DNA from: Rhynchonema sp. JSB1_4
Lineage: Eukaryota > Nematoda > Chromadorea > Monhysterida > Xyalidae
NCBI GenBank assembly: GCA_030248065.1
Contig: JASAMV010001991.1
Span: forward strand, 18,405 to 82,404
Reading direction: 5' to 3'
DNA: 64,000 nt
The translations under genes and the position numbers were made by a program. Shown piece by piece: positions 56,701 to 64,000 of the stretch. Each line of letters opens with the position of its first letter. The first letter of the stretch is position 1. The notes under the pieces are model-generated. The model was not told where the DNA came from, searched no databases, and saw only the letters and a program-made list of their open reading frames with translations.

Positions 56701-59700
56701 CACAAGTTGGGTCTCAGGCGAAAATTTTTCAATTTTTGAAAAATATGTTGTATCGATTTCATTTATCCTGAAACGTCGTTTGCAACACTTTTTCTAATAA
56801 AAAAATTTTCGTCAAAAAAAATCAAAAAAAATTTTTGTAAAAAAAGCTCGTTAATGAAAAAAAAATTTTTTTCAACCCTGCTAGCTGGAGTGAAACATTG
56901 GTGGCTTTGCAGCTGCTGGTCAAAGTGTAGTGATAATAAAGGCCGGAGTGTACTCCCAACATCATTCTAAAAGCGAGGTGTCAATGTACGGTATCTTCCC
57001 TACACATACACCTTCATTCGTCACACCCCCAACCGACCACATAATTCGCTTGTCCATTCACATTGATGGTGTTCTGTTCGATTTGTGGTTTCGACAGTCC
57101 GGCACTGAACTGCCATCTGCCATGAGCACCCGATTGTTGACGACAGAAATAGAAGTTGCGACTCACACGCTCCGTTTTGCCTGAATCAACACAGTCGGTG
57201 CATAGTGACCTCCTCATTACTGTGTTTGTGATTCATTTCGGGCAAGTGTGACACACAAGGAATTGCACTCGAATCGATACCCTATGTTATTCTGACCTGA
57301 AATATCAGTGAACGTAGATGTCCGTAACAACTCAGAAGAATCAGCAATTAAAGGTGCAATGAATTGCCTCAACAAATTTCGGCTGATCGTTTAGTGATCT
57401 ATTATAGTCGCCAACCTCTGGCTCTGGTCGCCAACTCAAGCAGCCCTGAACGAGCACGAGAAGTAATACATGGGACTGAGTAAACAGTGAAATCCAATGA
57501 ACTTACCACAGTTGCTGTTCATTTTGAGCGCAATATCGAAATCAGTGATGTTCGGTTCTCGTTCCCTCGCAGCTCGCATGTTGTAGATGAACGCTTTGGA
57601 CCTAAGAATTCACAATTGTATCAGAACAGAAGGACTGTAAGGTGCTTTGACGGCACGCCTTTGCGCAAGACCAGTGACACGTTGCTGTTTCGGCCCTCAA
57701 AGCACCTTACCGTCTGACCAATAACATTGATATTTTTTGCTTCAATGCAGCCCTCAAGGCAACCCAGTAACAGAAGGACTAACTAACGAATAACGAATTA
57801 AGTTTGAGTCGATTCAGAATCATCGACGTTATGGTGTACTAACATGACACCATAAAACGACTGTTGTCTCCGTATATACCTGTCAGTTGGCACCTCCATC
57901 GGTATATAAGTGGACACGAGCGAATTTTGGTGTGCATCCAGTGCACCAATCAAATGTGTGAATGCGTGTGTGTGATTGAGTGAATCCAATGGCAGCCAGA
58001 TCACACCATTCGCATCGCGTTCATAAAAGGTTGATGGGATGGGCCTGCAAGGGTGTGAAACATTGCAATAATGGTGCAGTGCAAATTCACGATAGCACAC
58101 TGTTACTAATTGTGGCGAACTACTGATGTTTCACTCTGGAATGACCACGTAATGCACACAGGACAAGCGTTGGTCTCAGTTTTACCATTGCATGTCAATA
58201 ATGGTTTGAATTCACAAAACAAAACAAACTCACCGCTAACTCCTGCGTCACACTGGCTGATGCAACAGACTCGGTTTTCTGAGCGAACGGTCATAGTTGA
58301 CCATTCGTTTAGAAAATCGCGCCTGCTGCATGAGCCAGCGCAACGCCGAAACATCTGATTCTGAACTTTGACGTTGAGTTTGACAGTGAGCATGACCTTA
58401 GTTTTGTGAATTCCACCCAATGTCGAACACACCTGCCATCATGCGCATTGTTGCATTGTCTGATTCGATTGTACGCCACCCAATGTGACGCGAACGGTGC
58501 GTTTGTGTCAATGTGATGTGCGGCCAACGCCTCCATAATATCGGCACGTGTCTTCAACACTGCGTACAGGGGACGGCTGCGACCCAGTTGTTTGCCTGCG
58601 CGTTGAAAACGGAATCGGGGGTTGCAGTGGAGACTTCTGGCATTGGTACTGTATAAACTTAATTGCTAAAGTGAAACAACATGGAGGGAACAAAACCGTT
58701 GTAATGCGGAGCTTGGCAACTGAACTGTTTACTGATGTTTCATACTGGTAGAGCTGGGAACAGGTTGCTCACGTCAATCAATCTTGCAAACGCCTCAGAT
58801 ATCAAAAGCTAAAAAATATTGGTTGCCACCAAGATTTATGAAGTTCTGTGCTGGTGCCACTCGCCATATTCGAACCCATCTTCCCCCACGCCAAGCAACC
58901 TTCAATTTCATCCAGCTTTGCCATGCACGCATCCAGATCATCAGCATCGGTGTACTGCAGTCGTTGTGCGAGTGCAACCCTACGACGTTTGGCTGTGGGT
59001 GATAGCAATGTTGATGCTGTTGGTTCGTTTAGTCCCATCGACAGACAAGGGTTTGATGCGGTTGCCTCGGCCTGAACAGAAGCACCAAACTTATTTTGCG
59101 TTACTTTCTTTCGAAATAAACGTAACTATAAAACAGTCAATTAATTCAAATAGCAAACCTTAGCTTTGTTCGAAACGGACAGTTGCCTCGCTTCAGTTAT
59201 CAGCCCGGTCGATTGCTGCTTCCTCTGAGACGCACTTGATGTGGTCAGGCCAATACGACGCACTGAGATTTTGGCGGGATCGAATGACTTGTAGACCTGT
59301 GGGCCAAAATGCAACGTTTGTATAGGTTTGGAAGCATCATACATGATTTCACTATCAGTCCGACTGTCCAACATCGATTGAACTCAATTGTCAGGTGAGC
59401 AGATCGCAAGCCGAAGCAGCTGATATTTCACGACGAGAATGGCCCGGGAATCCATTCACTTACATACAATGATGCCCGCAAAATCTTAAAGATTGACATG
59501 AGCAAGATTGACAAAAACGGATAAAAATCACGAACAACCCAAAATTTCGCAGTAAACCATCGGATTGAACACGACAGCAATGTTTCACCAACTTTTATCT
59601 GTTTCCCCCTCGCATGCACGTTTGTCTGCATGAACACACGTTTGATGCCGGCAACATTTGAAGTTGAGGGTTGGATTGAACCGACCGCTGGTAGGTCACT

Positions 59701-61395
59701 CACTGAAAGACGGACATTATTGCGAACCAAAACATATGATGGATCACTCACACAGTCATATGCTTGATTGCTTTGGATTCTCACATATTCCATTTCTCAG
59801 CATCGTCACTGGAATCAGGACCGCGATCCATATGGCGTGAAACATCAGTTGTACAAATTATGCCGCCATAAAGAACCGTTCTTTATTTCTCGTGAAAAAA
59901 CGGTACAGTATAGTTTAAATTGTTCCGTCGCTTTTCTATTTTCGGCTCAACTACTGCCAATTCGAGCGACGAAACCCGAGTGCAATTAATTGATTTATAT
60001 CCAGACAACAACGTCTGAACAGCTGATGTGTCATAGCAAATAGACTATAGTCTGTTGATTATATTTCGACATAGTGTATAAGCCCCATTCAGCGATGTTT
60101 GGAGCGGGCTGGGTCGACGCCATTTTAAATGAATGTTTCAGGCATTGCCAACTCATTCGCAGAGCCAATGAACATTGTTGGTGTTGTGCGATGACAGGCC
60201 ACGTGTTTTTGCGCCACGCGGCAAGCTATGTTCACTCGGTTTTTGCCTGAATTAGCAGTGCTTGAAACATTCATTAAGAAGGGCGTCGACCCAGCCCGCT
60301 CCAAACATCGCTGAACGGGGCTTATACACTATGTCGAAATATAATCAACAGACTATAGACCCCCAACAGTGTAAGTTCGATGAATTAGACAAAGAAAAAA
60401 AATAAAAGAACACAGTCAACAAACCATCATATCTGTACGGATTTTCCATTTCGGTTTTGGTGAGAAATTTTGCAGCGATCAATTGTGTCACAGCGTAGAT
60501 TTGTCGATCGGCGCAGAGTTTGCCCCGACAATTGCTGTAAATTGCATCGCATTTGACATTGGAAATTTATTTTGTCGACGTTTGCGGTTCCAAGCATAAA
60601 TATAGTCAACATTTAAAAACAAAATATAACAATTCGTATTTTCTTAGAAACAAAAACAAAGTTTTAACCTCCACTCATATTGATGTCCCAGCTTGATGTG
60701 CTTCTCCAGGTCATCAAAAGGGAACAAACCGGAGCAAAACTCGCATTCTTCGTAGATGTGAACAATCTGCAACAAATACAGAATGACCAAACGCACACAA
60801 CGCAATGAATGTTACGCTCGATTGACTTCGTGTTCCAAAGATCGAAACAAAAGTTGAGGTAATATTTCACGTGCAGCACAAACAACAAATCGATAATTTG
60901 TAAATCATTGGTGATGGCATAGGAAGACAAGACAAGAATCCAATATCACAAAAACAACAGCCAACGTGTGGAATTTTCAAAAGGCGTAAACCAGAGTTGG
61001 GCGTAAAGGGCTAACTATACTTCTTCTCTCACGCAACAAGAAACAAGTTTTCCTAAGCTGGTTGGTTGTCAACTGTCACGCGTTTGCTGGGCAATCAGCG
61101 AGCGAGAATTTGGTTCGTGTGGCGCGAAAGAACGTAGTTAGGGCTTACGGTGTAATCATGAAGCACTGCCTGCTGTGAACGTAGAATGTTTCATGTTTAC
61201 ACCAAGCTTACACCGACCTTCACACCTAACTGACGCTTGCACTGTTTCGAAAATCCCACCCAGACCCAACCTCATCGGGCCCACAATTTTCGTCATCACT
61301 GCTGTCTGACCGCATCGATGTCGGACCGGGAATGGGGCATATTGGAGGCATGTTGGATCGGGCTGTGAGGCCGTATGCGGAAAGGTTGGCCGAAG
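50731..61395 (-). CDS. Tandem gene 1: finger protein with duplicated six-exon module
   Basis: Exons: 61271-61395 (uncertain), 60669-60766 (C2H2-like finger), 60425-60534 (ADRQIYAVTQL), 59159-59296, 58900-59071 (basic AKRRRVALAQRL, then DADDLDACMAKLDEIE), module 1a 58433-58595, 57880-58044, 57507-57601, 57034-57180, 55896-55992, 55619-55769, module 1b 54785-54876, 54456-54604, 53941-54042, 53506-53636, 53188-53280, 52657-52820, tail 50731-50851. The tail reads GETSSSSVPVSLTGYNAA then EDEELLFDQL and a stop. Phases agree except between 60425 and 59296 and between modules 1a and 1b, where an exon may be missing. The 59.4-59.8 kb stretch holds an unassigned hydrophobic frame. Same architecture as gene 2; function unknown, nuclear location inferred from basic and acidic segments. 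Confidence 0.62.
50808..50818 (+). promoter_or_regulatory. Ruby-like piRNA promoter motif
   Basis: ATGATGTTTCA inside the tail exon of gene 1, antisense. YRNT (CATT) with T at 50858, +40. Confidence 0.45.
51121..51730. mobile_element. Fold-back element with GTGTAAAGGTC(A/G)GT termini
   Basis: Arms of about 230 bp pair around a centre of about 150 bp. Ends read GGGTGATATTTTCGAAACGG. A second copy is at 62573-63184, and a solo decayed terminus is at about 61190-61262. Confidence 0.8.
51768..52582. mobile_element. Harbinger-like element with GCGCGTTTGCGC arrays, copy 1
   Basis: Inverted termini GGCTGCCTTCACAATGCATG, flanked by TTA on both sides (51765-51767, 52583-52585), the PIF/Harbinger target signature. 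Both ends carry dense arrays of GCGCGTTTGCGC-type words. The centre has no transposase motif. Confidence 0.75.
53387..53397 (-). promoter_or_regulatory. GATGTTTCA motif in intron E-F
   Basis: CTGATGTTTCAC. No YRNT at +40. Confidence 0.35.
53778..53788 (-). promoter_or_regulatory. Ruby-like piRNA promoter motif
   Basis: CCGATGTTTCAC in intron D-E. YRNT (CATT) with T at 53739, +39. Confidence 0.42.
54574..54584 (-). promoter_or_regulatory. GATGTTTCA motif inside exon B
   Basis: GTGATGTTTCA, coding CDVS in the gene frame. No YRNT at +40. Confidence 0.3.
55046..55056 (-). promoter_or_regulatory. GATGTTTCA motif between modules 1a and 1b
   Basis: CTGATGTTTCAC. A YRNT occurs with T at +42. Confidence 0.35.
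56167..56880. mobile_element. hAT-type MITE with perfect 8-bp duplication
   Basis: Termini CAGGGTTG, flanked by CTAGCTGG on both sides (56159-56166, 56881-56888). 714 bp with A/T homopolymer ends, similar in build to 38147-38850. Confidence 0.87.
58123..58133 (+). promoter_or_regulatory. GATGTTTCA motif in intron A-B
   Basis: CTGATGTTTCAC antisense to the gene. A YRNT (TGGT) occurs with T at 58174, +41. Confidence 0.38.
58732..58742 (+). promoter_or_regulatory. Ruby-like piRNA promoter motif
   Basis: CTGATGTTTCA in the intron before exon A of module 1a. YRNT (CAAT) with T at 58782, +40. Confidence 0.5.
59838..59848 (-). promoter_or_regulatory. Ruby-like piRNA promoter motif
   Basis: CTGATGTTTCAC. 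YRNT (TGCT) with T at 59799, +39. Confidence 0.42.
60046..60357. mobile_element. MITE with ~85-bp near-perfect inverted repeats
   Basis: Arms read TAGTCTGTTGATTATATTTC onward through GGAGCGGGCTGGGTCGACGC and mirror. Edges are TA-rich (CTATAG). About 310 bp, in an intron of tandem gene 1. Confidence 0.85.
60669..60766 (-). CDS. C2H2-like finger exon of tandem gene 1
   Basis: CEFC then 12 residues then HIKLGH. Acceptor GTTGCAG, donor GAG/GTTAAA. It joins 60425-60534 in phase 2, exactly as in gene 2. Confidence 0.6.
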
Positions 61396-61896
61396 CTGAA
61401 AGGCTGGATTATCTGTTGACACAAACGATCGTCATTGGTTTAATGTAATATCAAGCCGGTGAGCTTGATGTGGCAAATGAGAACCAGTGATCGTGAATCT
61501 GAAAGCAATAATGCTGCAATAAATAATCTTTATGCGTTCATATCAACATATACAACAATAAAATATACAAAATACATTGATGTAACAAGTGACGTATTTC
61601 AAGGTGGGCAAGGCAGCAAGATCATATATGATGATGTCTTATAATTCCTGATAAATGTCAGCCATGATACATGCATAGCAACAGTGAAATGGAAGAGTAG
61701 AACCATAAGAAATGCACGTGGCAACAACAATAAAACACCAAACTTCTAATCAGGGTCTATACGTCAGTATAGCACGGAATTAGGCAACAGCAAAACAAAG
61801 AAGACATCCTGGCATTAGCTTTTTGGCGACATATTCACAAGATAGCTTACGTATTCAATAGTGTTTGTGTGGGGAAAAAAAATTCGCAACGCAGAA

Positions 61897-61907
61897 TGAA
61901 ACATCAG
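61897..61907 (-). promoter_or_regulatory. Ruby-like piRNA promoter motif
   Basis: CTGATGTTTCA, intergenic between tandem genes. YRNT (TATT) with T at 61857, +40. Confidence 0.5.
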
Positions 61908-62173
61908 CAGGTCAGATTATCGGAAATTTTGCTATACCTGCAGTGTTAAAATCGGGGGTGCTAGCGTGAGCGCGTGTGTTGGGCTTTTGCCAATTTTATT
62001 ATTGCGATAATGTCGTATACCAGCCGACACAAAACGCTGAAAAAATCAGCCCGATCCGTGCAGTAGAAAGTGGTTTTTCATAACAATTGAAGAAAGAAAA
62101 CAGCAACAAAGGAAAATGCGAGCGAAAAAGGCGCGAACTTCAAAATTCAAACTTAATCCTGCCAATCAGCTGG

Positions 62174-62294
62174 TCACAACTGGTCAAACAGCAGTTCTTC
62201 GTCTTCCAAGGCAGCATTGTATCCAGTGAGCGACACAGGTACACTGCTCGATGATGTTTCACCCGTTGTCGACGGGGCAGCGCGCTCGATAAAT
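62174..62294 (-). CDS. Acidic tail exon of a third tandem gene
   Basis: Same exon as 50731-50851 with the same acceptor and stop and mostly synonymous change in the coding part. Its upstream exons lie beyond the window, so at least three gene copies, or one extra tail, exist. Confidence 0.55.
62251..62261 (+). promoter_or_regulatory. Ruby-like piRNA promoter motif (duplicate)
   Basis: Duplicate of 50808-50818. The predicted start T at 62301 (+40) is preserved. Confidence 0.4.
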
Positions 62295-62572
62295 CTGCAT
62301 TGGGTCTGGGATTTGTCTCAGTTTTGCTTTCAGAAGGAACCACACGCATTATCAAAGAGAACAGAGCGACTGTGGAGAATCATTCTCGAGTGAACTTATA
62401 TTATTCATGTCGTCAAACTCGCGACCAATGCCGTATTTCTCGTGCTGCTTTTGACGACTTTGAGTCAACAACTAACAGGCCACAAATCTTGGCCGCAAAA
62501 CGCTAATTGTGGATTTGCTTTTGTGTCTGGTGGGTTGCAATTTTACTTTGTTGAGAGATATTGGGTGATATT

Positions 62573-63184
62573 TTCGAAACGGTGTAAAGGTCAGTTGGGT
62601 GTAAAGGTCGGTGGAAAGCTCGGTGTGAGAAAGTTCAGTGTAAGCTCGGCGTAGGCCAGGCGTAAGCTTGAAACATTGCATGCTGAGCAAGCAGCGGACG
62701 CGCGTTTCTAAACGAAAGGTCAACGTTGGCAGTTTGCTGTGCAAGCGTAAATCGTTTGTTTGCAATCTGGTTCATTTAAGCTGGTTGCACAAGCGTTTCT
62801 AAACGACAGTTATGAATTTCGTAACCTTTTATGGAGCCGTTTTGATTTCGTGCTGTGATCAGTTAGTGACGTCAAAATTTTTGGCACCGCCGTCAATGAA
62901 TGTTCAATTTCTCAACAGCCTTGAGGCGAAATGTTAGGTAACTTACAAATAATCCTTTAAAACGTTTGTGCAACCAGCTTAAATGAACCACATTGCAAAC
63001 AAACGCTTTACGCTTGCACAGCAAACCATCAAAGTTGACCTTTCGTTTAGAAACGCGCGTCTGCTGCTTGCTCAGCGTGCAATGTTTCAAGCTTACACCG
63101 AGCTTACACTGAACTTTCTCACACCGAGCTCTCCACCGACCTTTACACCCAACTGACCGTTACACCGTTTCGAAAATATCACCC
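62573..63184. mobile_element. Fold-back element, copy 2
   Basis: Duplicate of 51121-51730 within the segmental duplication. Confidence 0.8.
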
Positions 63185-63221
63185 ATAAAATAGTCCCTAA
63201 ATATCAGCGAATATCCAGTTA

Positions 63222-64000
63222 GGCTGCCTTCACAATGCATGCGCGTATGCGCGTTTGCGCACGAAACTGACGCGCATTTGTGTTCACAATGCATTTGCGC
63301 GTTTGCGCGTCTGCGCGTTTTTGACGCGCAAACGCGCAAAAATACGATTAGGATTGGTTCTAATTTTGCGTGCGCGTTTGGCTTGCCCAAGCTGCCTGAA
63401 GCAAAAAAACATTATTATTTCAACAAATTATATTTTAAAAACGATATGGCCACCTGTTACGATCCTTCTACGTTTGTTGTTTTATCACTCAGCCATTGTT
63501 TATGTTTCATTTCAAAAGTCATTCTTTCACAGGAAACAAAATGTCGAAAACTGTATTTTTCACAACTTGTCGTGTTTGTTTCTTGTTCGTATGCTTTTCT
63601 TTGAACAATTTTAATTGTATCGGGTGGAGGGATTCAACTTTTGTTCTGTTTGAAAGTAATTTTATGCATTTTCTATCATTCGTTGCCAAAAAATATTCCG
63701 CAATCTCAAGTTTTCCTTTTAAAAATTACATCGTGGGACAGCAAAGGTGAATGCTCATCAACAGACGATGAGCTCAAACTCCCGCCGGACGCATGCCAGC
63801 CCGGTACGAATATGAAAATGCAAAAATACAACTGTTCCAAATTTCATGCATACACTCTATTCTAATCTGATAGGCAAACGCGCATGTCCATTGTGAACGC
63901 AGATGCGCACTGCGCGTTGCGCAGTTGCGCGTGCGCGTTTGCGCATGAAATTTGCATTGTGAACACCAATGCGCGTCAAAAAATGTGACGCGCAAACGCG
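63222..64000. mobile_element. Harbinger-like element, copy 2, cut by window end
   Basis: Duplicate of 51768-52582. Left terminus follows TTA (63219-63221). The right terminus lies past the window. Confidence 0.75.

Larger units (their letters stand above)
55619..58595 (-). other. Module 1a (A,B,D,E,F,G exons), most divergent
   Basis: A 58433-58595 (HIDTNAPFASHWVAYN), B 57880-58044 (GVIWLPLDSLNHTHAF), D 57507-57601 (SKAFIYNMRAAREREPN), E 57034-57180 (GRWQFSAGLSKPQIEQ, ANYV), F 55896-55992 (RSCPDLIRYEACLATADNYC), G 55619-55769 (FDLIMVYYYWINKPRPF). Intron F side holds a hAT MITE. Confidence 0.65.
62092..64000. repeat. Segmental duplication, copy 2, continues past window end
   Basis: Partner of 50649-52546. 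Small differences include a short insertion near 62650 and a few substitutions. Confidence 0.9.

Noticed and set aside
42939..58595. Modules as calcium-channel alpha2-delta/dCache or glutamate-receptor domains
   Set aside because: Some words looked similar (for example FDLALVFYLW), but no full motif series fits, and the finger, basic and acidic exons argue against it.
51210..60266. AATGTTTCA sites as additional promoters
   Set aside because: They differ at the first base, several are in transposon arms, and most lack YRNT at +39 or +40, so I kept to GATGTTTC.

Overview
The window looks like animal nuclear DNA from a nematode. The reasons are short GT-AG exons with nematode-like splice sites, a BEL/Pao endogenous retrovirus whose envelope resembles a phlebovirus Gc glycoprotein, an IR-type ionotropic receptor, a Ly-6-like gene, and above all dozens of copies of a short motif (C/G)TGATGTTTCA(C). 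That motif shares TGTTTCA with the Ruby upstream motif of Caenorhabditis type-1 piRNA (21U-RNA) genes. The species was not identified. All gene models are hand-built from splice signals, reading-phase agreement and paralogue alignment; no database or transcript evidence was available.

Layout. 0-12.5 kb: C-terminal exons of an unknown minus-strand gene (0.8-1.2 kb), a 1.07-kb TTAA-flanked fold-back element (4.4-5.4 kb), small inverted-repeat elements, a three-exon plus-strand secreted-protein gene (8.7-10.1 kb), and an IR-type receptor converging on it (12.4-10.2 kb, minus). 13.1 kb: a tRNA-like gene. 14.8-16.4 kb: a second TTAA fold-back family. 16.8 kb: a first exon of a secreted protein. 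17.9-18.8 kb: a 5'-truncated non-LTR reverse transcriptase. 18.78-30.22 kb: an 11.4-kb BEL/Pao element with 413/415-bp LTRs, gag, a continuous pol-env frame and two small antisense frames before the 3' LTR. 30.22-32.58 kb: an 11-unit satellite that starts at the 3' LTR edge. 32.7-36 kb: a few exons, an (AT)n tract and a Ly-6-like gene.

37.3-61.4 kb: two tandem minus-strand paralogous genes. Each has a C2H2-like finger exon, a basic region, two tandem copies of a six-exon module (A,B,D,E,F,G) and an acidic C-terminal exon. Intron phases agree at almost every junction in all four modules, so the models are strong although I do not recognise the domain. Their introns are packed with hAT-, Harbinger- and TTAA-type nonautonomous elements. 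The last exon of a third copy appears at 62.2 kb inside a 1.9-kb segmental duplication that runs off the window end.

PiRNA-like promoters: 23 exact GATGTTTCA sites (about 0.5 expected for a random 9-mer on both strands), most in the introns and exons of the two tandem genes and near the receptor. Counting from the final A, a YRNT start with T at +40 occurs at 8 of 21 independent sites (about 1.4 expected). This is the main candidate for an undescribed system: a type-1 piRNA cluster with a variant motif interleaved with an uncharacterised tandem gene family.
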